64,000 nt of DNA from Dugong dugon (taxonomy: Eukaryota > Chordata > Mammalia > Sirenia > Dugongidae): positions 32,895,365-32,959,364 of the forward strand of contig CM057464.1 in NCBI GenBank assembly GCA_030035585.1, read 5' to 3'. Made by a program: the position numbers and the translations under genes. Shown one piece after another: positions 49,675-61,930 of the stretch. A model generated the notes under the pieces. That model saw nothing but the letters and a program-made list of their open reading frames with translations, did no database searches and was not told where the DNA came from. The stretch's first letter is position 1, and each line of letters opens with the position of its first letter.

Positions 49675-51655
49675 GAGGCAGGCCCAAGATGGCAGAGTAG
49701 TCAGACACTTCCTGTGGTCCCTCTTACAACAAAGACCCGAAAAAACAAATGAATCAATTATATATGACAATCTAGGAGCCCTGAACATCAAACGCAAAGT
49801 TGAGGAATCAGACTGATTGGCAGGGGGAGGGAGGGATAGTTCAGAAGCAGCAAGGAGTTGCCAGACCTGACCTGGCAGGAACTGGCACCCTGCAAGCCGG
49901 ATTGGCTGGTGTGCATGGTGAGGCAAGCAGTGGCGCTTGGGATGCATTTTCCACATTGCGAGAGAGCAAGTGGCAGGGAGTCTACTCAAGCCTCCAGAAC
50001 CAGTGAAAAGAGGCGCTCAATCAGCAAAAGATAAGTACATGTGTCTAACCCATTACGCAGATCAAAAAACACCCAGTTTGGGAAGAACCTCTTTCCCATT
50101 TACCTGTCTCCTCCCCACTCTGCACCAGGTCCCAGGCTGGCTTCAGCAATTGCTGCATCCCCTGGGCCAGAAGCAGGATCCATCACGCGCCCTGAGCCAT
50201 TCTTCTGGCCTTGGAGAGGGAACAAATTAACAAATGGAAAAAATAATCTGCCAGCTCCCCTAAGCCCGGAACTCAGGGCAGGCATAGTTCCTTTGCCCAG
50301 GCACAGGCATAAGGGGTCCACAGACTTTGAATGCCTTTCATCCCTGCATAGACCTGTGTGGGCGCATTTCAATAGCTTAGGCCCTCATTAGCACAATACA
50401 ACAGGATATATACCTGAAGCCTAACTTTACCTGTATCAGCTATATGATGGAGTGGCAAGTTCATGACATTTTACACCACTCTGCCCATTAAGCAGGGTCC
50501 TCACCTACCCACATCGGGGGCCTGAGAACTGGTGGCTCCACCCATGCTACCTAGCCACCTGCAACAGGGGTCCAAGAATAAGTGGTGACTCCCAGTCCTT
50601 ACAGCCAACAGCACTGGGTGCTTATAGTCCAGCTGTAAAACCCACCCACCTACGCGCTCTAGGGAACAGGTACACGCTTTCCTCCCACTCAGGAGCAGCC
50701 ATCAGCCCCCTGCCTTGCTCAGCGTGTGACCCCCTCCTGCAGCCAGTTACCTGTGCCTACTCCAATCACCCATGCCTGTCTAGGACTGTAGGTGAGACCC
50801 TGCACCACACACTTCGTGACCGACTACCTGGACACCTGAGCTGAACCCATAGAAGAAAAGTAAACAGACTCCTGCGATCACATACCTAGTAACAGACCTC
50901 ACCACCTGGTGACAGGACGTTAGAGCTTCAAAGGTGCCAATAAGCAAGCTAGCTCACATGAGCAGCCTATTTGGGCATAGCAAAACAAAACAAAACAAAA
51001 CAAGAAGCTGGGACACAGTAAGCAAACATAAAATACATAAATACAATAACTTATTGATGGCTCAGAGAAAACAGTCAATATCAAATCATGTAAAGAGGCA
51101 GACCATGATGGCTACGGCAAGCTCCCAAAACAAAGAATCAAGAAATCTTCTGGAGGAAGAAAACTTCTTGGAATTACTGGAGGTAGAATTCAAAAGATCA
51201 ATATACAGAACTCTTCAAGACATCAGGAAGGAGATCATGCAAAACGCATAATAAGCCAAGGAACACACAGACAAAGCAAGAGAGGAACTTAAGAAGATTA
51301 GAGAAGAGCATAATGACAAATTTAACAGACTGCAAGAATCCATAGAGACAGCAAACAGAAATCCAGAAGATTAACAGTAAAATTTCAGAATTAGACAACT
51401 CAATAGAAAGTCATAGGAGCAGAATTGAGGCAATGGAAGTCAGAATCAGGGAGATTGAAGATAAAGTACTTGACACCAACTTATTTGAGGAAAAATCAGA
51501 TAAAAGAATTTAAAAAAATGAAAAAACCCTAAGAATTCTGTGGGACTCTGTCAAGAGGAATAACCTACGAGTGATTGGAGTACCAGAACAGGGGGGATAG
51601 CCAAAAATACAGAGAGAATTGAAGATTTGTTGGCAGAAAACTTCCCTGATATCAT
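49675..51655 (+). mobile_element. L1 5' part only, flanked by target duplications (3'-truncated)
   Basis: Begins at an L1 5' end (GGCAGGCCCAAGATGGCAGAG), runs through a 1.4-kb 5' UTR and into ORF1 (ATGATGGCTACGGCAAGCTCC; EENFLELLEVEFKRSIYRTL; then the segment ending CAGAAAACTTCCCTGATATC). It stops there, well before the ORF1 C-terminus. AATTTTGAAAAAACTG (49659-49674) and AATTTTGAAAAAAACTG (51656-51672) flank it. There is no ORF2, 3' UTR or poly(A). ORF1 carries stops. Confidence 0.85.
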
Positions 51656-51861
51656 AATTTTGAAAAAAACTGAGAATTATAAGTAACTTGACCTAAGTCC
51701 CCCAGCTAGTAAGTCAGTAGCCCAGGGTTTGAACATAATGTCAGAGCCCTTACTATTTACCTTTATATTATACTGTCTCCTAAGGAAAACTGATTTATTG
51801 TCTAAAAAAGCCAATTCAATCTTAGACTACGTTAATAGAAAGATGATTGAAAACAAACAGA

Positions 51862-52033
51862 AAAACCCATGTGTGTCAGAGTAAAACTATGCTCATTGGG
51901 TTTTTAATGACTGATTTTTCTGGAAGTACAATCACCAGGACTTTCTTCCAAGACACTTCTCAGTGGGTTCAAACCACCAACCTTTAGGTTAGTAGTCGAA
52001 CACTTATCCGTTGGCACCATCTGTGTACTCCTA
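51862..52033 (-). mobile_element. AfroSINE, alternative-middle type, tail missing
   Basis: Antisense copy beginning within the body (CCCATGTGTGTCAGAGTAAAAC) and ending near GTTGGCACCATCTGTGTACTCC. Confidence 0.88.
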
Positions 52034-53780
52034 GGAAGATGATAGTCTCTGTCTTTTCTGATCAGAACACATATCCAACATTGTTTTAATTCAGGGACTC
52101 ACACTCAGGCAAGGCAGAACTGTTAGCTCCTTCCTACATCCATACTACCTTTGCCTCAGTCTCAGGATGAGATGGACATTCAAGGCCAACTCTTCCACAT
52201 TGCTCTTATCCTGCTCCTGTGTCTCCTCTGGGAACTTGCTCCAACAATTGACACTTCTATCTCCTATATCTCCAACGTATCACTTTCTACTAGTTCTTTT
52301 TTCCTCAGCCAATACATTTATTCAAAATTTTTTATCATAAATATAAATACATACATAAACAAATGCCCTACCCCCCAAGTTTGTAGAAATGTGTACTTTT
52401 CTAACTACTGCTGCTAATGATTGTTTCTTGTTAACCACACTTCTTAAAGAAATATATAGCATATTTAACATATGCTGTCTCCACTTCTCACCTTGCCTCT
52501 CATTCTCACCTTCCTCAATTTTCAAGTATGTTGTACAGTCACAAAATATAAGTTCCTCCCCAGTGGCAGCCATCTCTGTAAGTCAAAGTTTACCAACTGG
52601 ATGGTTGCATCTCATGAACTTCTTATGTATCTGATGTGCATTAAGAAAGCATTCATAAATCTGTTAAGTCTAGTTTTCACAAACACGTTCTTCTACTAAA
52701 TCAATATGACTTTTAATTCACTATGAAACTCTGTGAACATAAACTCTGCCTGGTTTTCTTGGCTCTCTACTGGTTTTCACATTATACAGTTCTTAAGACT
52801 GACTAGTTCTGCTCTTCTACAGTTAGAAAATAATTTTGGTAGCTGTAACACTATTAACCTATCATGAAAACAGTGGTATGTTGAGTGATAAAGTAAACAA
52901 AAAATGGCTAGTTTCCTTTTGAGTTATCAGTGGACTAAGCATTAGTGACATGAAGGATCTGAGAAAAGAGAATCTGTTGTCAGTCTGAATCTGCCCTGGC
53001 TTGTCATTCTTCAGGCACCACATCCTCTAAGAATGGAAGAGACCTGAGTCATTTTGGCAAAACATTTTGGAAGTCAGATAATTTCACAAAGGCAGGGAAA
53101 AACCATACATTTCAATTTCAGGTGTAATGTAATTGTATTTCTACACTTAGGCGTCTAAAGTATGTTCAGAACACTGGTGGTGTTGAGAGTTCTAATTCTT
53201 GCCAGTTTTATCCCTTAGACCACTTCTGTGGATTGTAACAAGCAATATTCTTCAAAAAAAAATTCCTGAAATTTCCTAAAGGTAGAAGTGAAACAGTAAT
53301 TAACTTAATCTCCTCATAGAGAATAATTTTCTACTGATATTTATTTGGCTGTTTTGTAGCTTTTGGTCCTTGACCATTTACAGAGCATGCTTAGAGCAAG
53401 AAATTGCCAAAGAGAGGGCAGAACGAGGGACAAGGTCCAGGAGTGATAGAGGTGGAGGATAAGTAGTAGAATAGAATTAGATCATTTTAGATGAATAGAA
53501 TTACTCCAAAATTTTAAAGATTACTATTATATCAGTACTTGCATTTTAAAACAGCTCTTCAAACTTTTTAATACACATTGACATGCATTATCCATGTGCA
53601 TGCATTACTCATAAAATGTTTTCATTCCCGGTTTAAAAATCATAAGCCTGAGATAGAGAAGATAATTGATTTACCCAATGTCTACTATCTTCTAGTTCTA
53701 ACATCTCTCCTCCATGCCACATAAATGTGCTTATTTAGTTTTATCTCTGACCACTATTAGTTTCCATTCCTGAAATAAAA
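52034..53780. other. Unique noncoding sequence
   Basis: No gene or recognised repeat in 1.7 kb. Confidence 0.5.
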
Positions 53781-53824
53781 GGAGAGGGAGAGAGGGAGGG
53801 AAGTAGAGGGAGAGGGAAGAAGGG
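53781..53824. repeat. GA-rich simple repeat
   Basis: Purine-only run of GGAGAGGGAGAGAGGGAGGG type, adjoining an LTR. Confidence 0.85.
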
Positions 53825-54324
53825 TGTCTTAGGCTGGGTTCTCTAGAGAAGCAAAACCAGAATTAGCTCAAGGAAATTGCTCACGTGGTTGTAGAGGCTG
53901 GTGAGTCCCAAGTCTGTTGGTTAGGGCCAGGCTGGCGGCTTCTGCTGACTCACATAGCTGCAGACGCTGACAATCCAAGATTGGCAGGCAATACAACAGG
54001 CCACTAGCTCAAGTCCCAAGAACTGGAGATTAGATGATGAAGAGCCAGATGCAGTATCCAGAATGAGCAAAAGCCAGTGAGCTTTGCCAGAATGTCCATA
54101 TATATTGGATGCAGGCCACACCCCTGAGAAAACTCCCCTTAAAACTGATTGGCTGATCACATCATGGAGGTGATTGCATTATATCACAAAATGGAGGATA
54201 ACTACATCATTACAAAACTGCCAAATTATATCATTACATAACTGCTAAACTACATCATTACATAACTGCCAAACCACTGAGAATCATGGCCCAGCCAACT
54301 TGACACACAACCTTAACCACCACA
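53825..54324 (-). mobile_element. MaLR-like solo LTR with 24-bp tandem repeat
   Basis: On the minus strand it starts TGTGGTGGTTAAGGTTGTGTG, contains GTCAAGTTGGCTGGGCCATGATTC like the other MaLR LTRs here, and ends CCAGCCTAAGACA. The flanking 5-mers GAGGG/AAGGG agree at 4 of 5. Three tandem 24-bp units (TACATCATTACATAACTGCC-type) lie at 54203-54274. Confidence 0.65.
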
Positions 54325-55508
54325 GAGGGTTAGGGGGAGAGAGAGAGAAAGAGACAGGCAGCTAGGCTTGCCGTTTGAATTAAAAGGGATACGAAGTCAG
54401 TAACTCTTGGAAAGCATTCTGCAAACTTATTCAGGTGCTAGAAAGAGCCCTACATGAATAAACAACAACAAAACAAACAAAAAAACCCTATTCTATTGTG
54501 CATTTTCCCAAAAATAGAACACATTTAACAATCAAGTTTAAAAACTAATAAACTTTACATAATGTAGAAGAAAAACAAGCTTCATATCTAATTTTTTAAC
54601 GTACACTTAAGGCCTACACTTCAGTATATTTTACAAATAATATTGTTCAGAAGAGTTATGGCTTAGTGTTACACAGAACTGAGAAAAAAGAATAAGCCTA
54701 AAGTGGTCCACAGGTAAAAGAAACAGTTTGGGAGAATATTCTGTTAAACATGTTTTTATGGAGGGATCAAATAGCATGCAATTATTTCGTAATTACATTT
54801 CAGCCCCCTTGTTATGTAATTATTCAGTTGGTTCTACGTGCTTTACAAATTAGTGCCCCCAAAGATCTAAAAAAAAAAAAATTACACAGATCGTGGTGAC
54901 TATCCTTACAGTTACATAGTTTCTCAAAGGGTAATTGCCACTTAATTTGCTAGGTCTGAATTCGTATCATGATCTCATGATAATCATATCCTTACAAAGT
55001 GACTTGCGTGATTGTCAAGGCCTCAAAATACTGTGCACTGCTAAGGTAAAATGTGGGAAAGCACTCAGGAACAGGTGTTAGTCCAAAATGGTGAGGGTAG
55101 TGTTCGCACATGCTACTGGCTTATATTCTAGGCTCTCAATAAACATTGTGAATGCACGTGTGTGCGTACAAGTGCATACATAAACATACACCTGCAGGTA
55201 CTTTAGATTTCCCAAAGGCTGGCCACTTCACAGGGGTGAGGAATCTTTCACCCAATCAATCAAGGGCCACTCTCACTTAAAATGCAACTTACATTTGTTA
55301 GGATTATTAGATAGTGAAGCAAAGAAAAGTGTAGAATTCTCAAGTTCCTTTTGAAGTGAAAAAAACAACAGTAAAAACCTTTTAAATTAAATATAAGATG
55401 TAAAAGTACACACTTCTGGAGGGAGAGCAAGAAGGATATAGGAGACTACTTAAGGTCTTTTGACACCAGTGAATGGTATGTTTAATACAAAGTCCCCTCT
55501 GAATGTAT
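54325..55508. other. Unique noncoding sequence
   Basis: No gene or recognised repeat, apart from a short GA-rich run at the left. Confidence 0.5.
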
Positions 55509-55611
55509 GTTGTTGTTGTTAGGTGCCATCAAGTTGATTCCAACTCATAGCAACCTTGTATATAACAAAAGAAACATTGCCTGGTCCTGTGCCATCTTCA
55601 TCACCGTTACA
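55509..55611 (-). mobile_element. BovB-like RTE LINE, short 3' end
   Basis: TTGTTGTTGTTAGGTGCCATC to TGCCTGGTCCTGTGCCATC. Only the last 100 bases of the element are present. Confidence 0.85.
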
Positions 55612-55880
55612 ACTAAATACTAATTTGTAGGAAGCCCATATTTGAATATTGGCGGCTAAGAACACAAGATTTGAATTTGAACCAATAAGACACATGAGTC
55701 TGAATCTGCACATCTACATTTACCAGATGTGTCATTTGGGCAATACTCACCTTTCCATGCTTCCATTTTCCCATTTGTGAAAATGGCATAATAATTCCTA
55801 TGTAATGGAGTTGTTACAGGAATAATAATAATGTCTTCCTTATAGGATTGTTGTAGGAATTAAATGAGTTATTATATGTA

Positions 55881-56047
55881 AAAAACCCATTACTGTCGAG
55901 TCGATTCCGACTCATAGTGACCCTATAGGACAGAGTAGAACTGCCCCATAGGGTTCCCAAGGAGTAGGTGGTGGATTTGAACTGATGACTTTTTGGTTAG
56001 CAACTGTAGCTTGCTGTAGCTCTTAACTGCTGTGCCATAAGGGCTCC
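55881..56047 (-). mobile_element. AfroSINE, short type
   Basis: Antisense copy with a well preserved tail (ACTGTCGAGTCGATTCCGAC) and an inserted GCTTGCTGTAGCTC duplication near the head. Confidence 0.92.
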
Positions 56048-56727
56048 ATTATATATAAAGCACTTGGGATTCTGGTACATAGAAAGTGCTATATATGTGT
56101 TTACTGTATTTACTTTTGGGAAAATTATCGTGTGTACCTCGCATATTACAGATAATAAATGATAATTGTTTCTATTCTTTTTACAGTTCTGTTATTATAC
56201 AAATATTGCAAGAGACGCAGAATTGATATTTGGGGTAAAATATATTTTTCTACAGGGACTGGAAGGCTGATATCTTCTGGGCCACAGTCTCGGCATTTAG
56301 AGAGTTCCTGTTGTCACACCTGATGCCATTTTCTGGGAATGAGCCGTTAGCTCTGAAAATAAGCAAGCCCAAAGCAGGTGGGGCCAGGAGACCCACAACT
56401 TGCAGAAGGCAGGGCAAGGAGAGTAGGTGACTTTTCCTTTCCCTGAACTGATAGAACTTACGGCCTGTAACACTATAATAGACCACGCACGACTTTATTC
56501 TATATTCTCTATTGCATTTGTATCCTACTTAACTGTAGTAATTTTATCTGTTTCTGCCATCTGGGTTGAAAACTCCTCAAAGGTAGAGGCTTTGTCTTTA
56601 TTACTTTGTGTCCACATTCAGTGCCACCTACATAGTAGGAGCTCAGTGAATATTTTTTAGTCTCTTGGGATTTTATTTGAGCCTAAGGTAACTTTTCAAT
56701 CACCTCATTGCATGCAAAAGGTGGACA
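56048..56727. other. Unique noncoding sequence
   Basis: No gene or recognised repeat. Confidence 0.5.
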
Positions 56728-57119
56728 ATGAATGAGGAAGACTGAAGAAGAATTGACGCCTTTGAATTATGGTGTTGGTGAAAAATATTCAATATACCTT
56801 GGACTGCCAAAAGAACAAACAAATCTGTCTTGGAAGAAGTACAGCCAGAATAGTCCTTAGAAGCAAGGATGGTGAGACTTCTTCTTATGTACTCTGGACA
56901 TGTTATCAGGAGGGACCAGTCCCTGGAGAAGGACATCATGCTTGGTAAAGTTGAGGGTCAGCGAAAAAGAGTAAGACCCTCAATGAGATGGACTGACACA
57001 GTGGCTGCAACAATGAGCTCAGGCATGACAACAATTGTGAGAATTGGGGCAGGGCAGGACAGGGCAGTGTTTCGTTCTATTGAGCATAGGGTCGCTATGA
57101 CTTGGAACCTGACAACAAC
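56728..57119 (+). mobile_element. BovB-like RTE LINE, longest 3' fragment in the window
   Basis: Begins near AATTGACGCCTTTGAATTATGG, which encodes the RTE motif IDAFELWCW. After a decayed part it gives YSGHVIRRDQSLEKDIMLGK and QRKRVRPSMRWTDTVAA. It ends GGGTCGCTATGACTTGGAACC-type. It is not intact as a protein because only the C-terminus is present. Confidence 0.88.
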
Positions 57120-57151
57120 TGACAGGGTAACTTCCGTAAAGTTTATAGCCA

Positions 57152-57240
57152 AGAAAACCCTATGGGGCAGTTCTACTCTGTCACATGGGGTCACTATGAG
57201 TTGGAATTGACTCGATGGCACCCAATAACAATAATAACAC
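57152..57240 (+). mobile_element. AfroSINE 3' fragment
   Basis: AAAACCCTATGGGGCAGTTCTAC to GGAATTGACTCGATGGCACCC. The end CACCCAATAACAATAATAAC is of RTE type, not the usual AfroSINE GGCAACGGG end. Confidence 0.8.
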
Positions 57241-57252
57241 CAACAGGGTTAC

Positions 57253-57456
57253 CATACCAGTTGCCATTGAGTCAGCTCTGACTCCTGGTGACCCCGTGTG
57301 TGCCAGAGTATAACTGTGCTCCACAGGATTTTCAATGGCTGATTTTTTGGAAGCAGATCACCAGTTCTTTCCTCCAAGATGCCTCTGGGTAGACTTAAAC
57401 CTCCAACTTTTTCAATAGCAGCCAAGCACATTAACCATTCATGCCACCAGGGACTC
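57253..57456 (-). mobile_element. AfroSINE, alternative-middle type
   Basis: Antisense copy: TTGCCATTGAGTCAGCTCTG to CATGCCACCAGGGACTCC. Confidence 0.92.
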
Positions 57457-57473
57457 CTAAAACATATATTTTG

Positions 57474-57648
57474 TTTTGTTGTGTGCCATCAAGTAATTCC
57501 AGCTCATAGTGACACTATAGGACAGAGTGAAACTTCCTCATAAGACCTAGATTGCCAGGTCTTTTCTCCGGAGGAGTGGCTGGTGGGTTTGAAGCTCTGA
57601 CCTTTTGGTTAGCAGCCAAGTGCTTAACCATTGGGCCACTAAGCCTCC
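57474..57648 (-). mobile_element. AfroSINE, diverged
   Basis: Antisense copy beginning TGTTGTGTGCCATCAAGTAATTCC, ending TTGGGCCACTAAGCCTCC. Confidence 0.9.
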
Positions 57649-57839
57649 TTAAAACATATGTAGTGTGTATGAATCTCCAACCACAAATTTACATTTGCTA
57701 AAAGAAATACCTAGCATATTTAATCAGTGTTTTCAATCCTGGGTGCACAGTAGAATCAATTATCTAGGGGAGCTTTTAAAAAATATCAGTGCTGCACATC
57801 TCCTGATCAGAGGCACTGGCTGCCTCTGTTCTGGACCAT

Positions 57840-58169
57840 CTTTTTAAAGGCGTTTATATAGTGAACAGCCTTGGAAGATAAAATAGTCTTTCCCTCAGGA
57901 GCAAAAGGTTGCTTTACTTACAGCCTTGAAAGATGGAGATAGTATGTCCCTTTGGAACGAAATACAGTCATGTATACTGTCCACTGTGAGAGATTAAGGT
58001 TCCCTAGGTCCAGGATTTCTCTATTGTAACATATCCACTACATATGCAGGTTTTACCTGATCCTCTTCCCATTACTCGAGGAGAATGAAGGCTTGGAGAA
58101 CCAGCACAAGAAAATGCTGACTATTGCTACTGCTGTGAGTAATAAACTGTCCTTTGTCTCTAAAAAAAA

Positions 58170-58203
<34 letters not shown>

Positions 58204-58208
58204 TATAT
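57840..58208 (+). mobile_element. Retroposed 3' end or LTR end with poly(A) signal and A-tract
   Basis: AATAAA at 58141-58146 is followed 15 bases later by an A-tract of 26 (58162-58187) and a TA run. This is the layout of a retroposed polyadenylated 3' end. The upstream sequence has an internal near-repeat (CAGCCTTGGAAGATA / CAGCCTTGAAAGATG). I cannot name the source; an LTR is possible. Confidence 0.4.
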
Positions 58209-58942
58209 CAGCGCTTGTGTCACTTCTTTTTGGTGGTCAAGGACCTGAGAGAAATCACAAGAAGTGATGCCCTTGAGGAGAGTGAAAGGCACTGCCACAG
58301 TTTGTCCTGCCTCAAGGACCTGCACTGACCGGCAATATTTGAGGTCCATGTTGGCATTAGGGATTTCCTGGCCGAGCCTTACCTACCACCGTTGGGAGGT
58401 CAGCGTCCTGGGCTTAGAACCTGCCGTATAATGAAGCAGGGCACATGCTCTCTCTAGAAGGCCTCCTTACTCCTCAGAATGATTTTCCCTTCAGAGAATT
58501 GATGCTTAAAACTCCACAACTAGATAGCCATACCTTTGCTGGAAGCTTTATTTTCTTCAGAAATACAGCTGCGTCTGAGGATTTACATTAAAACTTATTA
58601 GTTGTTTGTATCCTTTTGTGACTGAGTATATGGGCTCGTTTCCTTATGGCAGGTTTTGAAAGATGGCAGCAAGGCAAATTAATGAGAATATTGGATTCTA
58701 GTAATAAGAGCTGAAGAGTGTATAGGAAGAGAGGGCCTCCACGTGCTGCAGTGTCACCTCAGCATGAGCCTACAGCTCACTACCACGACCCTTCCAACTC
58801 AAATAGGATCAGTCTCTCATTTAAATGTCACTTACCACTCAGTTATTCTCTGATTACATGGATGATGCTCTTTCATTTAATTTATGTGTGTGTGTGGTAA
58901 GTACATATGTAAAACAAAACATTTACCATTTCAACTTTTTTT
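58209..58942. other. Unique noncoding sequence
   Basis: No gene or recognised repeat. A short (GT)n lies at 58885-58898. Confidence 0.45.
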
Positions 58943-59570
58943 GTTTCCTTTTTTTTTTTTTTAATTGTGATAAAAATATATACACCGAAACATTTGCTAG
59001 CACAGCTTCCAAATTTACAATTCAATGACATTGGTTACATTTTTCATGTTGTGTTACCATTATCGCTGTCCTTTCCCAAAATATTCCACTACCATTAACA
59101 TAAATTCAAAGCCCCCAAACAAAAAGTCCTCCTTCCCTGCTCCCTCCTGCCCCTGCTAACTATTAATAATCTTTGGTTTCTACATATTTGCTTACTTCAT
59201 GGAAGTGAGATCATACAGTATTTGTCCTTTTGTGACTGACTTATTTTGTTCAGCATAATGGTTTCAACATTTATCCATGTTGTAGCATATATCAGAACTT
59301 CATTTCTCTGCACAGCTGAGTAATATTCCATCGCATGTATATACACATTTTTTTTTTAATCCATTTGTATACTGATGGACATTTAAGTTGTTTCCATCTT
59401 TTGGCTATTGTGAGTACTGCAGTGAACATTGGTATACAAGTATCTGTGTTCTTGCTTTCAATCCTTTTGGGTATATACCTGGGAGTGGAATTGTTGGGTC
59501 ATGTTTAACATTTTGAGGAAACTTCAAACTGCTTCCACAGTGGCTGTACCATTTTACATTCCCACCAGTA
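58943..59570 (-). mobile_element. Old L1 3' end
   Basis: Antisense L1 with a T-tract at 58949-58962. TGAGTAATATTCCATCGCATGTATA and CTTTTGGCTATTGTGAGTACTGC are the reversed ORF2 C-terminus seen across mammals. It ends near CATTCCCACCAGTAATTC. Confidence 0.85.
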
Positions 59571-60286
59571 ATTCTTTCATCGAGTTTTGACCTCTCTGTT
59601 TGCTATCTAGAAATTTCTCCTTTCAACTGGAATTCATTTCAAGAGAACCAAATGAGAAGCAAACAGGAAAATAAAATTAATAAGAGAGGTTAAAAAAAAA
59701 AAACATCACTGAACCCTTCACAACTGACTAACAAAAATCAATATGGCAATGCTCTGTATGCTCTTCATACAATATATGTGTCATTCTGGCTTAGAATCAT
59801 AAGCACCTGTCCTCAGAGAGGCTGGCCCTGGATTGTTCTGGAGAGCACTTACCATGTTCAGAGTGTTCTGTAAATGTCGAGGATATGAGGTTATCTTCAG
59901 AGGATATCTCCACAGAGCAAGGTGCTATGCAAATACCAGTATTGTTATTCTTTTAGCACAAATTTATAATTGACTTTCTGTTAAACATTGCAGCAAGTTA
60001 AATTAATTCGGTATGATTATAGTCATTGAACAAATGCATGATAATGACTGCTTTCTTATTTTAGTATTTCTCAAACCACTGGGGTAATCCCATATAAGGC
60101 TTTTCTCCATTGTCAGATTGATTGAGATGCCAAGTCTGTATTTCACAGTAGACCCTGCACACTGCTTTGTGGAAATCGAACCATGATTTAAGGCTACTTC
60201 TGGACTAATTTACCTTTGAGTTTTTTCCGATTGCTATTGCTGTTCTGTTAGGTACAATTTACTAGTTCATTACAGTCTACAAGTAA
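59571..60286. other. Unique noncoding sequence
   Basis: No gene or recognised repeat. Confidence 0.5.
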
Positions 60287-60498
60287 AACCAAGACCAAAC
60301 CCACTGCTGTCGAGTCAATTCTGACTCCTAGCGACCCTACAGGACAGAGTAGAACTGCCCCTATAAGGTTTCCAAGGCTGTAAATCTTTACAGAAGCAGA
60401 CTGCCACATCTTTTTCCCACGGGATGGCTGGTAGGCTCAAACCACCGACCTTTTGGTTAGCAGCCAAGTATTTAACCACTGTGCAACCAGGCCTCCTT
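60287..60498 (-). mobile_element. AfroSINE, long type
   Basis: Antisense copy: GCTGTCGAGTCAATTCTGAC, TTTACAGAAGCAGACTGCCAC (long-type middle), and TGTGCAACCAGGCCTCC. Confidence 0.93.
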
Positions 60499-60502
60499 TA
60501 GT

Positions 60503-60538
60503 ATACACACACACACACACACAATCATATATATATAC
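60503..60538. repeat. (CA)n/(TA)n microsatellite
   Basis: CA dinucleotide run followed by a short TA run, directly next to the AfroSINE head. Confidence 0.9.
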
Positions 60539-61890
60539 AAGTAGCTTCAGGCAATTCCTACCTGTTAAATAAGAGGTGTGCTCTTAAAACCAAAACATGG
60601 GAAGAAATTCTCCTACAATTATACTTTGGATGTGAAACAAATGAAAATGACAGGGACAGTGATGGTTTTAACCTGTTTTCCCCTGGGAATGGTCGCCCCA
60701 AGAATTATGTTCCATCTTAGCAAGCAAGACAGAAACAGTTAAGTCCTGAAGGCTGTGAGTTAAAATCTCTGACTGAGAGAAAAGCAACGCAAGATGTCAC
60801 TGCCAGGTGTGGCCGGGGAAAGGCTGCCCTCTGTAAGCTACTCTCTATAGTCGAGGTCTGCCTGGTGCCACCTTAGAAGCTGGCCTCATTTTGTAGAGGA
60901 CATAGAATGATAACACCCTGCAAGTCAGCTGACTGCTGTGTCATAGCTGCTGCTTTCTGCATTATCGCAACTGCCAGAGCCCCAGCTCCTGCAGCTTTCC
61001 AGTCGCAATGCGGTAAAGCAGAGGCAGACAACTAGTGCAAAGCGACCGAGTTCTAAACTTGTATTCTCCTGCTACTACGTATCCTTTCTTATCTGAGGAG
61101 TATTTACCTTTGCTTAGCCAGGAGCAGAAATGCAGCCTGAATGCACACGATGGCTTCTAACTTTGCAGCGCGAATTTTCAGCTGAGCAGGTACTGCTCGG
61201 AGCCTTGTAAGCCAAACGGCTTCTGATGGAGAACGGCTGGTCTCCTGCCATTTGTAGGAATAGTTTGGGGGCTTCTTATGCCATGCTGCTATACCTGCAG
61301 GAATAAAGTCTAGGACAATGGAAACAATGCTTGCCATGGTGTGTCTGGCTGGGGCCTACACAGGCAACTTTGCGTCCCTGAAGTTGTGTGACTCCCAGCT
61401 CACACATAAGGCTGGTCGCAGGGGCTGGCGCAGACACCCTTGCCTCACTTAGAACAAGGTATAAAGGAGAAACCCGACTCACTGACCTAAATCAATCCCA
61501 GTCTTCTCTGGATGCGGGGCAGCTGTTGACTAGCAGTGACACAACCAGCCATCAAGTGGAGAATTGCTGGGATTGCAGCCTGTGCCAGGTGGAGCCTGGG
61601 AGAATGGTGCAGTCTAATTTCGGTTATCTGACGACTTCTTATTTTCCTAAATGACTGCTCGCTAAGTATACAGCTGTCGGGATTAGTCTCCTTCCATGCC
61701 ATCCTCATCTACTCGGGCTGGAAACCAGGGTGCCAGGCAAGTCTGCTTTAGCACTGGCTCTTTTCTGCGTGATGCTATGCAGCTAGGATGGGTCACACTG
61801 ACAACAAAGAAGGAAGTAGAAAGCATCACTTTGTCTTGTCTTGTGATGTTAGCGGAGCATAACTCTTCTTCACAATGATGCCCTCCTTTG

Positions 61891-61930
61891 TGCGTGTGTG
61901 TGTGTGTGTGTGCGCGTGCATGCACGTGTG
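61891..61930. repeat. (GT)n microsatellite
   Basis: GT run with GCGCG and GCATGC interruptions. Confidence 0.95.

Noticed and set aside
56869..57210. 113-residue open frame as a novel protein
   Set aside because: Its GHVIRRDQSLEKDIMLGK segment is the RTE reverse transcriptase C-terminus, and the 3' part runs into SINE sequence.
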